Under the pieces are notes generated by a model. That model did no database searches and was not told the DNA's origin. It saw only the letters and a list, made by a program, of their open reading frames with translations. Below, piece by piece: positions 55,034 to 64,000 of a stretch of 64,000 bases of DNA. A program made the position numbers and the translations under genes. How positions within the stretch are numbered: position 1 is the stretch's first letter; each line of letters starts with the position of its first letter. Source of the DNA: Parasutterella excrementihominis YIT 11859 (GTDB lineage: Bacteria > Pseudomonadota > Gammaproteobacteria > Burkholderiales > Burkholderiaceae_F); the NCBI RefSeq assembly GCF_000205025.1, contig NZ_GL883766.1, positions 1 through 64,000 of the forward strand, read 5' to 3'.

Positions 55034-56425
55034 TTACTTGCCAATACAAAAACCACTAAAGATTTTTCCTAAAAGATCGTCAGAAGAAATCTTCCCGGTA
55101 ATTTCTCCCAGCTCATCGGAAGCTCCTCTTAATTCTTCTGCAAATAACTCCAATTGAGGGCTAGTTGAGTTAAGGTAAGAAGCGGCTCTCTTTAACGATT
55201 CTTTTACATTAAGCAGGTTATGGATATGACGCTCTCGAGCCATATAGATTGACTGATTTTCTGAAAAACCTGCCAGTTTCAGAAGTTCGGATTTCAATTC
55301 CTGCATCCCTTTTCCGGTAACAGCTGAGGTTTCAATGATCGTTCCACGTGAAACATCTTTTGTGTTCGGAAGAGGAGTTGAGATAAGATCGACTTTATTC
55401 AAAACAGTAATGATAGGAACATCTTTCCCTTTAATCATTTTCAGAGCTGTTTGCATCGAGTCTTTATTCTTATTTTGCTGATCTCTAATATCTCGAATTT
55501 CTAAAATAACATCTGCTTTGGATATCTCCTGCTTCGTCCTTTCGATACCAATCTGTTCAATTCGATCTTCTGTTTCACGAATACCGGCCGTATCTACGAA
55601 GTGGAAAGGAACTCCGGAAATAATTAAGTCAGTTTGAATCTTATCTCTAGTAGTACCGGCAATATCAGAAACAATAGCAATTTCTTCGCCTGCTAAATAG
55701 TTCAAAAGACTGGACTTGCCAACATTGGTCTCGCCAACGAGAGCAACTCTCAGACCGTCTCGCAAGATCTCGCCCTGACGCGCGGAATCCAGAACGCTCT
55801 CTAATCTATTCTGAATATCCTCTAATTTCTCCTGACTCTGGTATTCAGACAAGAAATCAATTTCTTCTTCAGGAAAATCTAAAATAGCTTCAACTTCAAC
55901 TCGAAGATTAATTAACGCATCATTTAATGCATTAACCTTATTAGAAAACTCTCCGGTTAGAGAACGAGATGCTGCTTTTGCGGCGTTACGGGAATTTGCT
56001 TCGATAAGATCTGCTACAGCCTCAGCTTGAACTAGGTCAATTTTCCCATTCAAAAAAGCGCGCTCCGTAAACTCACCGGGCAGAGCCTGTCTCAAGCCGA
56101 ATTCTTTCCCGAAGATAAGCACTTCCTGAACAATCCAGTTAAGAAGAACTCTGCCTCCGTGAACCTGCAGTTCAAGTACAGATTCTCCCGTATAAGAAAA
56201 GGGGGCCCGAAAATAAATCACAATTCCGGTATCCAATATTTGACCCTGAGTGTCTCTGATTGGAAGCAATTCTGCGTAGCGAGGTTTTATTTCTTTTCCC
56301 GGGAACATCTTCTGGAAAAGAGCTTTGACGTCTTCTTCCTCGCCGGAGATTCTAACGATACCAACACCCGCGTTTCCGTTTCCGGTTGCTATTGCTATGA
56401 TTGGTGAAGTTTTCACTAAAGACAT
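55034..56425 (-). CDS. mnmE: tRNA modification GTPase MnmE (TrmE)
   Basis: A 463-aa GTPase, partner of MnmG. It has the N-terminal THF-binding domain, a G1 P-loop [10 protein letters not shown] (about 230-239), the DIAGTTRD and LNKVDL motifs, and the diagnostic C-terminal Cys-x-Gly-Lys (FCIGK). It contains a second parS-like site at 55340. Its start codon is 14 nt from that of a divergent membrane-protein gene, so the promoters must overlap coding sequence. Confidence 0.97.
   Translation of the reverse strand: MSLVKTSPIIAIATGNGNAGVGIVRISGEEEDVKALFQKMFPGKEIKPRYAELLPIRDTQGQILDTGIVIYFRAPFSYTGESVLELQVHGGRVLLNWIVQEVLIFGKEFGLRQALPGEFTERAFLNGKIDLVQAEAVADLIEANSRNAAKAASRSLTGEFSNKVNALNDALINLRVEVEAILDFPEEEIDFLSEYQSQEKLEDIQNRLESVLDSARQGEILRDGLRVALVGETNVGKSSLLNYLAGEEIAIVSDIAGTTRDKIQTDLIISGVPFHFVDTAGIRETEDRIEQIGIERTKQEISKADVILEIRDIRDQQNKNKDSMQTALKMIKGKDVPIITVLNKVDLISTPLPNTKDVSRGTIIETSAVTGKGMQELKSELLKLAGFSENQSIYMARERHIHNLLNVKESLKRAASYLNSTSPQLELFAEELRGASDELGEITGKISSDDLLGKIFSGFCIGK
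55340..55355. other. parS: Second parS-like site, inside mnmE
   Basis: CGTTCCACGTGAAACA differs from the TGTTNCACGTGAAACA consensus only at the first base. It lies in the mnmE coding sequence, about 310 bp from the first parS site. Two sites so close together are typical of ParB loading regions near the origin. Confidence 0.75.
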
Positions 56426-56439
56426 TTAGATACCTAAGA

Positions 56440-56730
56440 ATGAGTTTGAAGCAGAATAACAACGAATTGTCCCGTCTAGTCGGAGCCGCAATCGCTGTCC
56501 TAATCGCACTCCCGATCGCCGCCTGGGTAGGCAGCTTCATCGGTGACTCTTACACTGCCCGAGCAACGGCCTACATTTTAATCCTTGCATGGTCTGTGCT
56601 CGGTGCAGGAATACTTTGTTTCATTACCCGAAATTCGACCAAACCTGTGACCGCTGTCTCCTTAATTCTTTGGATCATCAGTGTTTGGGTCTGGCCGATT
56701 CTGCTTTTGGTTTATTGGCAAAAAAAATAA
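56440..56730 (+). CDS. Small hypothetical membrane protein between yidC and mnmE
   Basis: A 96-aa protein, unrecognised, with three hydrophobic helices (about residues 11-33, 37-58 and 66-90) and a polar N-terminus (MSLKQNNNELSR). It is on the opposite strand to its neighbours and splits the usual yidC-mnmE order. ATG at 56440 begins after a weak TAAGA; an in-frame TTG at 56401 would overlap mnmE. It is followed by a clear terminator, which supports it being a real transcription unit. Confidence 0.6.
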   Translation: MSLKQNNNELSRLVGAAIAVLIALPIAAWVGSFIGDSYTARATAYILILAWSVLGAGILCFITRNSTKPVTAVSLILWIISVWVWPILLLVYWQKK

Positions 56731-56754
56731 AACCAAAAGTGGCGCAAAAAAAAT

Positions 56755-56788
56755 TCGGGTCCGACTCAGAGAGAAGGACCCGATTTTT
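56755..56788. terminator. Bidirectional terminator between the small membrane gene and yidC
   Basis: TCGGGTCC and GGACCCGA form an 8-bp stem with a 13-nt loop, with a T tract on the plus strand and an A tract on the left that serves the convergent yidC transcript. Confidence 0.85.
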
Positions 56789-56789
56789 A

Positions 56790-58487
56790 TTAGTTAGACT
56801 GCCGTTTTATTCTGTCTGCCTCTATTTGTTTGTTCACAACATATTGCTGAATGATCGACAAGATATTGTTGACAAGCCAGTAAAGGACCAAACCGGAGGC
56901 AAAGAAGATAAACATAATACCGAAGACAAACGGCATAATGGCCATCATTTTTGCCTGGACAGGATCAGGAGGGGTCGGGTTCAGTTTGAACTGAATGACC
57001 ATCGTGATGATCATAAGAATCGGAAGAATGAACCAAGGATCGGGAGCTGCCAAGTCAGTAACCCAGAAAATCCAAGGAGCATCTCTCAGTTCAACAGAAG
57101 CCAGAAGCACCCAGTACAAGGCTAAGAAGACGGGAAGCTGCAATGCAATCGGGAGGCAGCCGCCGACAGGATTGATCTTCTCTGTCTTGTACATCTCCAT
57201 CATTGCCATGTTAAGACGCTGCTTGTCGTCGCCGTATTTCTCTTTAAGCGCTTTCATACGCGGACCGAGATCTTTCATCTTAGCCATAGAGCGGTAGCCG
57301 GCCAAGGAGAGCGGATAGAGAATGGCCTTAACGATACAGGTCAGCAGAACAATCGCCCAGCCCCAGTTACCGACAATTCCGTAAAGGAAGGAAAGAAGCC
57401 AGTAAATCGGTTTAGCTAAGAAAGTGAGCCAGCCGTAATCCACAACTAAGGACAGCCCCGGAGCAATAGCATCAAGACGGGTCTGATCCTGAGGACCGGA
57501 GTAGAGCGTTGCTTCGATTGTCTTAGAGGAGTTAGGCGCAATCGTATCCATCTGCTGGATGCTTCCTACGGCATAAAGCTTCTCGCCTACCGTATTCGTG
57601 TAGTTTTCACGTTCTACGCCTTGTGTCGGAACCCAAGCAGAGACGAAGTAGTGCTGAATCATGGCAATCCAGCCGTTATCTGCTTTTGCCTGGAAATCTT
57701 TATCCCCGTCGGCAATGTCAGAGAAACTGACCTTCTGGAACTTATCCTTATCGGTGTAAACAGCGGCACCGGTATAGGCGTTGACCATGGTGCTTTCGCC
57801 TTCAGGCTTTTCACCGTCGCGAGTCAGCTGATAGTAAACAGACGGCTTGATCTCGGATGCCGTGTTATTAACCACTTCATGAGAAACTTTGATGCCGTAA
57901 TGACCGCGTTCGAACGTGAAGCTCTTAATGACTTTAACACCGCCGGATTCGCCTTCAAACTTAACGGTGAGATTGTCCTGACCGTCAGCCATCTTGAGCG
58001 GACCGGGGACTAATTTAAATTGAGTCTTATGAGTCGGGTAAGGACCGCCGATTAAACCGGTCTGCGCTAAATAAGTTCTTCCTTTTTGTTCCGTAAAAAG
58101 AACCACATCAGCAGGCGTTTCAGCCTTGTTTCCGAGAATCATGCCGACAAGGCCGGTATCCGTCCAAGGAATGGTCTGTTTTTCTTTTCGAAGTTCAGAA
58201 CCGATGATGACGGCACCTTCCGGATCAAAGGAAAGCTTGAGGAGGTCTGTTTCAACCTGAATCGGCTCAGCCTTCACTGCTGTTTTAGCTTCAGCAGGCA
58301 GAGATGCTGTCTGCGACTGGCTCGGAAGGGCTGCCTCATTCTTAGGTGCTTCCGTCGTCGCAACCTGCTGGGTTTCAGCCCCGAAGAAAGACGGGCGGCC
58401 GTTGTAGACTTCCCAACGGTCGTACAGCATAAAGGCGGAAAGACCGAAAAGAATCCATAGGAGGGCTCTTTGAATATCACTTCCCAT
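56790..58487 (-). CDS. yidC: Membrane protein insertase YidC
   Basis: A 565-aa insertase that folds proteins into the inner membrane. A first helix (about 6-22), a large periplasmic P1 domain (about 70-350), then five helices including YLLSFLYGIVGNWGWAIVLLTCIVKAILYPL and GGCLPIALQLPVFLALYWVL. The start codon lies within the 3' end of yidD (11-base overlap). Confidence 0.97.
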   Translation of the reverse strand: MGSDIQRALLWILFGLSAFMLYDRWEVYNGRPSFFGAETQQVATTEAPKNEAALPSQSQTASLPAEAKTAVKAEPIQVETDLLKLSFDPEGAVIIGSELRKEKQTIPWTDTGLVGMILGNKAETPADVVLFTEQKGRTYLAQTGLIGGPYPTHKTQFKLVPGPLKMADGQDNLTVKFEGESGGVKVIKSFTFERGHYGIKVSHEVVNNTASEIKPSVYYQLTRDGEKPEGESTMVNAYTGAAVYTDKDKFQKVSFSDIADGDKDFQAKADNGWIAMIQHYFVSAWVPTQGVERENYTNTVGEKLYAVGSIQQMDTIAPNSSKTIEATLYSGPQDQTRLDAIAPGLSLVVDYGWLTFLAKPIYWLLSFLYGIVGNWGWAIVLLTCIVKAILYPLSLAGYRSMAKMKDLGPRMKALKEKYGDDKQRLNMAMMEMYKTEKINPVGGCLPIALQLPVFLALYWVLLASVELRDAPWIFWVTDLAAPDPWFILPILMIITMVIQFKLNPTPPDPVQAKMMAIMPFVFGIMFIFFASGLVLYWLVNNILSIIQQYVVNKQIEADRIKRQSN

Positions 58488-58788
58488 GATTTGATTTCTC
58501 TAATTTAGATTGAAAAAAATACGCCTGAGATTCCTGATCCGAACAATCCCGGCACCAACAATTCCACTTGAATTTGTCAGGAACTTCGTCAATTCCGCTT
58601 CCCCCGAAGGGATTGCAGCGGAGAATTCGGAAAAACGTGAGCCAAACTCCTCGGAGGGCACCGAATCGCTGTATGGATGTATAGGAATATTGAGAACAGG
58701 TAGGAAGAAACCGACAGTTGTGGCCAACCCAAGGCGAAAAAAGAAACTGGTAACCCCTGATCATGAAAAGACAGAGATTTTTAATCAT
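58477..58788 (-). CDS. yidD: Membrane protein insertion efficiency factor YidD
   Basis: A 103-aa small protein with YQFLFSPWVGHNCRFLPTCSQYS and CNPFGGSGIDEVP, the signature of the YidD (DUF37) family. It helps YidC-dependent insertion. ATG at 58788 was chosen over a TTG at 58806 because AAGGAA lies upstream. It overlaps rnpA by 8 bases and yidC by 11. Its C-terminus is longer than in E. coli, with extra cysteines. Confidence 0.9.
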   Translation of the reverse strand: MIKNLCLFMIRGYQFLFSPWVGHNCRFLPTCSQYSYTSIQRFGALRGVWLTFFRILRCNPFGGSGIDEVPDKFKWNCWCRDCSDQESQAYFFQSKLEKSNHGK

Positions 58789-59236
58789 CTTTTTTTCCTT
58801 GATCAAGAACCTGAATTCTTGCCTCTAACTGGCTCAACAGTCGGTTCGCATCCTCCGATAATTCTTTTTTAAGAGAGTTTAGACAGGCGCCTTCTGCAGG
58901 CACCGGAACTTTCTTTTTTAAGCGGAGAACGAATGTTCGGCTTTGGAGTGCGGAAGGGGACTCAGCGGGATGAGTAAGAACCGAGTGCCTAATGGCTTCC
59001 CTCAATATTCTTTTCACCAGATTTCGGTCTACTGAACGCTTAGAAAAATGTTTTCCGACCGTAAGACCGAATCTTGAGGAGACTTTTCCTTGGGTAAGGA
59101 CTGCCTTCAACTCGAACCATTGTCCAGAAAGTCTAACGACTCCTTTCCCTCTTGCTTTTAAAACGGTCAAAAAATCCTGAGACTTCTTGATTTTTGCTTT
59201 TTGAGGAAAAGAATTAGCCCGGCCCCCTAACGCCAT
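58781..59236 (-). CDS. rnpA: Ribonuclease P protein component
   Basis: A 151-aa basic protein that supports RNase P RNA in processing tRNA precursors. The RNR motif region SVDRNLVKRILREAIR and FGLTVGKHFSKR mark it. It has a longer C-terminal tail than usual. It lies 25 nt downstream of rpmH in the conserved rpmH-rnpA-yidD-yidC operon. Confidence 0.95.
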   Translation of the reverse strand: MALGGRANSFPQKAKIKKSQDFLTVLKARGKGVVRLSGQWFELKAVLTQGKVSSRFGLTVGKHFSKRSVDRNLVKRILREAIRHSVLTHPAESPSALQSRTFVLRLKKKVPVPAEGACLNSLKKELSEDANRLLSQLEARIQVLDQGKKDD

Positions 59237-59261
59237 CGTTAATTTGAATAATCCTTAAGGA

Positions 59262-59402
59262 TTAAAGAGCTAAAACGTGACGTCCTTTGCGACGACGAGC
59301 AGCAAGCACCTTACGGCCGCCGCGAGTGCGGCTGCGAACGAGGAAACCGTGTGTACGAGCACGTTTAACCTTAGAAGGCTGGTATGTACGTTTTGTTGCC
59401 AT
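59262..59402 (-). CDS. rpmH: 50S ribosomal protein L34
   Basis: A 46-aa basic protein too short for most gene callers. [25 protein letters not shown], then [17 protein letters not shown]. It matches L34 at every conserved position. AAGGAAT lies upstream of the ATG. It has a good promoter at 59497-59526 and a leader of about 90 nt that contains a GC-rich hairpin. It opens the rpmH-rnpA-yidD-yidC operon. Confidence 0.98.
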   Translation of the reverse strand: MATKRTYQPSKVKRARTHGFLVRSRTRGGRKVLAARRRKGRHVLAL

Positions 59403-59776
59403 TTTTATTCCTTTTAAATCGGCCAGGCGAACGGCCGCAAAAACTAAAATTACTAATGCTTTTAGGGGACCGATCCCCTAATTTGAGAAACCACATATTA
59501 GACTTCATTAGAACGTAACTTGTCAAATTAAAAGAAATTATTTTGTTACGGCTTTTTATGAAGCCCTTCCTTTTGAGCGCTCTTCTTATTCGTAAGCAGT
59601 TCTGTCTTAAAAATTGCGCAATCGGGGCTCAAGGCGTTTTAGACGGTGTTTAGCGCCTTTTTATCTGTGCCTGCTATACCCCTATTATCTTAATAGGAGA
59701 GAAGGCCAAATAAGGTACAATGATCGTTTAGTTTGAAAATAGACTTAGAGTCGACAAGTTATTCTCGGAAACTTAA
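59403..59776. other. oriC: rpmH-dnaA intergenic region, putative origin of replication
   Basis: A 374-nt gap from which transcription diverges: rpmH to parAB and atp on the left, dnaA-dnaN-gyrB on the right, as expected for leading-strand genes flanking an origin. It is AT-rich, especially about 59490-59560. It has a hairpin in the rpmH leader (59465-59476, AGGGG/CCCCT), a perfect 7-bp inverted repeat CCTATTA/TAATAGG (59681-59697), and a terminator-like AAGGCG/CGCCTT stem with T5 (59631-59664). No TTATCCACA-type DnaA box is visible on either strand, so the origin call is tentative. Confidence 0.4.
59497..59526 (-). promoter_or_regulatory. Predicted promoter of rpmH
   Basis: On the minus strand a perfect TTGACA (59521-59526) and TCTAAT (59497-59502, five of six bases) are 18 nt apart. 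The start point would give a leader of about 90 nt before the L34 start codon. Confidence 0.65.
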
Positions 59777-61150
59777 ATGCGTGAAGTTTGGAAGTCGGTG
59801 TTAGCCTTTCTCAAGAATACTATTCCTGAAGAAGTCTTCGTTCCGTGGTTTGGAAAGGTTGAATTCACTGAGGACAGCGAGCCTGACATTATTAATATTA
59901 GTGTACCCTCTGTTCCCCATAGTAAATTCATCAAGGCGCAGTATGAAAAAGATATTGAGGAAAAAGCCTCCGAAATCTGCGGCCGTGAGATAAAACTTAA
60001 AATAACGGTGAAAGACCCCAACAAAGGCGCGATGATTTCCGAGCCTTTCCCCGGGCCTGCCAATACTCTCCCGGAAGAGGAAAAAGCTCCTAAGTCCATT
60101 GACGAAATTGCGACCAAGTGCGGTCTTCACTCCGGTCTGACTTTTGACACTTTTGTGATCGGAAACGCTAATCGTGTCGCAAGAAGTTCGGCAATGTTAG
60201 TTGCGGAATTTCCCGGCGAGCGCTGCAATCCCTTATTTATTTATGGCGGCGTCGGTTTAGGAAAAACGCACCTGATGCACGCGGTCGGCCGAAAGATCCT
60301 CGAGGACAATCCGAACACCAATCTTTTGTGCATCTCAGCGAACCGCTTTATTAATGAGGTCGTTTCTCTGTCTGCTGGCGGCCGCTACTCTGACGAGAAG
60401 ATTCAAAAGTTTGACAATAAATACAGAAATCTCGATGCTCTTCTGATCGACGACGTCCAGTTTTTATGCAAGCGCGGCGGAACACAGCAGCGTCTCTTTA
60501 ATATTTTTGAAGCGCTGCTTCCAAAAAACAAGCAGATCATTCTGACCTGCGATACCTATGCCCGCCAGTTATCTGACTTTGATGAGCGTTTGATTTCAAG
60601 ATTCGGAGCCGGTCTATCCGTCTCCATTGAGCCCGCCGAGTTTGAATTAAGAGCCGCGATTCTTTTACAGAAGGCCAAACAACAGGGCGTCAAACTTCCG
60701 TTAGAAGTTGCTTACCTTATTGCTACTCGTTTAAACACGAATATTAGAGAGCTCGAGGGTGCTCTTAATAGCGTGATTATGCGTGCGGAAGTCTTTAAAA
60801 AACCTATCACTGAGGAGCTTGCCAAAGAGGCTCTGCAGGGAATTACAGGGACAGGGCGTATCTCAATTGAAAATATTCAGCAGTCCACTGCTGAGCATTT
60901 CAGTATCAAAATTGCGGATATGCACTCAAAGAGAAGAGTGGCCAATGTCGCATATGCGCGCCAAATAGCGATGTATCTGGCAAAAGAGCTGACTCAGAAG
61001 AGTCTTATTGAGATCGGATACGCATTCGGCGGAAGAGACCACGCTACCGTTTTATATGCTGTTAAGAAAATCACAAAGGAACGTGCTCAGAATCAAGAGC
61101 TGAATCACACGCTTCATTTGATTGAACAAGATTTAAAAAACTGGAACTAA
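59777..61150 (+). CDS. dnaA: Chromosomal replication initiator DnaA
   Basis: A 457-aa AAA+ initiator. Domain I (about 1-75) is followed by a short domain II, domain III with Walker A GGVGLGKT (157-164) and Walker B LLIDD (222-226), and a domain IV DNA-binding region (SKRR at 384-387, FGGRDHATV at 417-424). Compared with E. coli, the DNA-contact positions Thr435 and Pro423 are Ala423 and Ile411 here, while Arg399 (Arg387) and Asp433-His434 are kept. dnaN follows after 12 nt. Confidence 0.98.
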   Translation: MREVWKSVLAFLKNTIPEEVFVPWFGKVEFTEDSEPDIINISVPSVPHSKFIKAQYEKDIEEKASEICGREIKLKITVKDPNKGAMISEPFPGPANTLPEEEKAPKSIDEIATKCGLHSGLTFDTFVIGNANRVARSSAMLVAEFPGERCNPLFIYGGVGLGKTHLMHAVGRKILEDNPNTNLLCISANRFINEVVSLSAGGRYSDEKIQKFDNKYRNLDALLIDDVQFLCKRGGTQQRLFNIFEALLPKNKQIILTCDTYARQLSDFDERLISRFGAGLSVSIEPAEFELRAAILLQKAKQQGVKLPLEVAYLIATRLNTNIRELEGALNSVIMRAEVFKKPITEELAKEALQGITGTGRISIENIQQSTAEHFSIKIADMHSKRRVANVAYARQIAMYLAKELTQKSLIEIGYAFGGRDHATVLYAVKKITKERAQNQELNHTLHLIEQDLKNWN

Positions 61151-61162
61151 CGGAGATCGATA

Positions 61163-62338
61163 ATGAATGAAACTAAGTTAGAAAACGGACCTGCTGCCGC
61201 AAGTGAAGGCATTGATAAAACGGCCGGAACCTCTGTATTCATTAACTCCAAAAAAGAAAATATCTTTAAGCCTATTCAGGCAGTAAGCGGTGTTGTACAG
61301 AGAAAACAGCCTTTGCCGGTCCTTTCGAACATCTTGTTTGTTCAAAAAGGCAAGCAGGTAACCTTAGTCGCAAACGACCTCGATCTCCAAATCCTGACTG
61401 TTGCGGAAATAGGTGAAGAAAATTCAGAAATGTCTACGACGATTTCAGCAAGAAAGCTGACGGATATTCTGGCGACGCTTCCCGACACCAATCCGCTTTC
61501 TTTCTCAAAGAAAGGTGATCACGTAGTCCTGAGCTCCGGTAAGAGTAAGTTCGAACTCCAAACAATCAGCGCAGAAGAGTTCCCAGTCATTACTGAAGTA
61601 GATTTGGAACATGCTTTTACGATGAGCTGCCTTCGTTTCAAATATCTCCTGAACATGGTCTCTTTTGCCTGTGCAGTCAACAATGTCCGTTACTTCTTGA
61701 ACGGCGTTTATATCTGTGCAGAAAACAATAAAGTGAGAGGCGTTGCAACCGACGGTCACAGACTCGCACTTTGTGATGTTGAAGCGGAAAAAACAGCAGA
61801 TAAGAAACTTGATGCTATTTTGCCGAGAAAGACGGTTAAAGAACTCGTTCGTCTGATTCCCGACTCTCAAGATCCCATTGAGGTCTACATTTCCGAACGC
61901 CAGATTAAATTTAAATTCGTCGGCATTGAGATATTGTCCAAGCTTGTTGAAGGCCGTTACCCGGACTATCAGCGAGTCATTCCCGAACACAATGAAAAAG
62001 AATTCAGAGTCGGACGTCAGGAATTATTGAGCTCACTCCAGAGAGTCGCAACTTTAACAGCCGACAAACTTATGGGAGTCCGCTGGAACCTTACACCGGG
62101 CCACCTTAATGTCGCTGCCAACAATGCGGACATGGAGGAAGCCGAAGACGAAATCTCCGTTGAATACAGTGGCTCTCCGATTGAAATCGGTTTTAATGTC
62201 GCCTACCTCATCGAAGTTTTGAATGTATTGAAGAACGACTCAGTCAGAATTTCTCTGGGCGAACAGAAAAATCCGGCTTTAATCAGAATGCCGGATAACG
62301 ACAACTTCAAGTTTGTCGTGATGCCCATGAAAATTTAA
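61163..62338 (+). CDS. dnaN: DNA polymerase III beta clamp
   Basis: The 391-aa sliding clamp, with three repeated domains. Typical segments are VVQRKQPLPVLSNILF and the C-terminal FVVMPMKI (the MPMR/L end). The protein starts with about 24 residues (NETKLENGPAAASEGIDK) before the first conserved strand, longer than E. coli DnaN. This start is supported by GGAGA upstream. It is followed by gyrB after 38 nt, without recF. Confidence 0.96.
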   Translation: MNETKLENGPAAASEGIDKTAGTSVFINSKKENIFKPIQAVSGVVQRKQPLPVLSNILFVQKGKQVTLVANDLDLQILTVAEIGEENSEMSTTISARKLTDILATLPDTNPLSFSKKGDHVVLSSGKSKFELQTISAEEFPVITEVDLEHAFTMSCLRFKYLLNMVSFACAVNNVRYFLNGVYICAENNKVRGVATDGHRLALCDVEAEKTADKKLDAILPRKTVKELVRLIPDSQDPIEVYISERQIKFKFVGIEILSKLVEGRYPDYQRVIPEHNEKEFRVGRQELLSSLQRVATLTADKLMGVRWNLTPGHLNVAANNADMEEAEDEISVEYSGSPIEIGFNVAYLIEVLNVLKNDSVRISLGEQKNPALIRMPDNDNFKFVVMPMKI

Positions 62339-62364
62339 CTTTGAATTCACGGTCAGAATATTAG

Positions 62365-64000
<1,636 letters not shown>

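Overview
This 64 kb window looks like a piece of a betaproteobacterial (Burkholderiales) chromosome next to the replication origin. The best guess from gene order and quinone genes is a gut-type Sutterellaceae (Sutterella, Parasutterella or Turicimonas), but this is inference: no rRNA is present and no search was run. Evidence for Burkholderiales is the blocks tuf-tRNAs, argS-SPOR-dsbA-SDR, DUF971-ubiE-Tim44, atpIBEFHAGDC followed by uspA-hemE-priA, and dnaN-gyrB without recF. There is no prophage, insertion sequence or CRISPR array.

Layout. 1-0.6 kb: start of tuf, then tRNA-Thr, tRNA-Gly and two identical tRNA-Tyr genes, all on the minus strand, with two readable promoters. 0.6-1.3 kb: two small membrane proteins. 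1.6-6.5 kb: folE2, argS, a SPOR protein, dsbA and an SDR oxidoreductase. 6.5-13 kb: recQ, an orphan NarJ-family chaperone, sstT, a Tet-type MFS exporter, a DUF3455 lipoprotein and a DUF1801 protein with a histone-H1-like lysine/alanine tail. 13.1-16.7 kb: a cytochrome bd operon (small membrane ORF, cydP, cydA, cydB, cydX, ybgE). 16.7-21.9 kb: an AEC transporter, a DUF4870-like protein, a QseBC-type two-component pair and an HtrA/Do protease. 21.9-25.9 kb: menE, menB and a Bug-type solute receptor in one direction, with a divergent TetR regulator and a clear palindromic operator between. 26-31.4 kb: marC, glmS, glmU and a sodium:solute symporter. 31.5-38.9 kb: Tim44-like protein, ubiE, DUF971 protein, tRNA-Arg(CCG), a U32 protein, priA, hemE, uspA.

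38.9-64 kb is the origin-proximal cluster. The ATP synthase operon and parAB run on the minus strand. An opposite-strand block (47.9-52.3 kb: an MCE/Mla-type lipid ABC transporter whose permease carries a STAS domain, plus an exported flavodoxin-like protein) separates parA from rsmG. The minus-strand run then continues with rsmG, mnmG, mnmE, yidC, yidD, rnpA and rpmH. Two parS-like 16-mers lie in and beside mnmE. Transcription diverges at the rpmH|dnaA gap (59.4-59.8 kb), with dnaA, dnaN and a truncated gyrB on the plus strand. That is where an origin would be expected, although I see no canonical DnaA box there.

How the parts fit: the organism appears to respire with menaquinone (menB, menE, and ubiE as the final methyltransferase) through cytochrome bd, coupled to a proton-type F1Fo ATP synthase. 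The most interesting candidate system is the TetR-controlled receptor-menB-menE operon, which could be a salvage module for o-succinylbenzoate. The STAS-MlaE transporter block inside the origin cluster and the DnaA/origin mismatch also deserve a second look.
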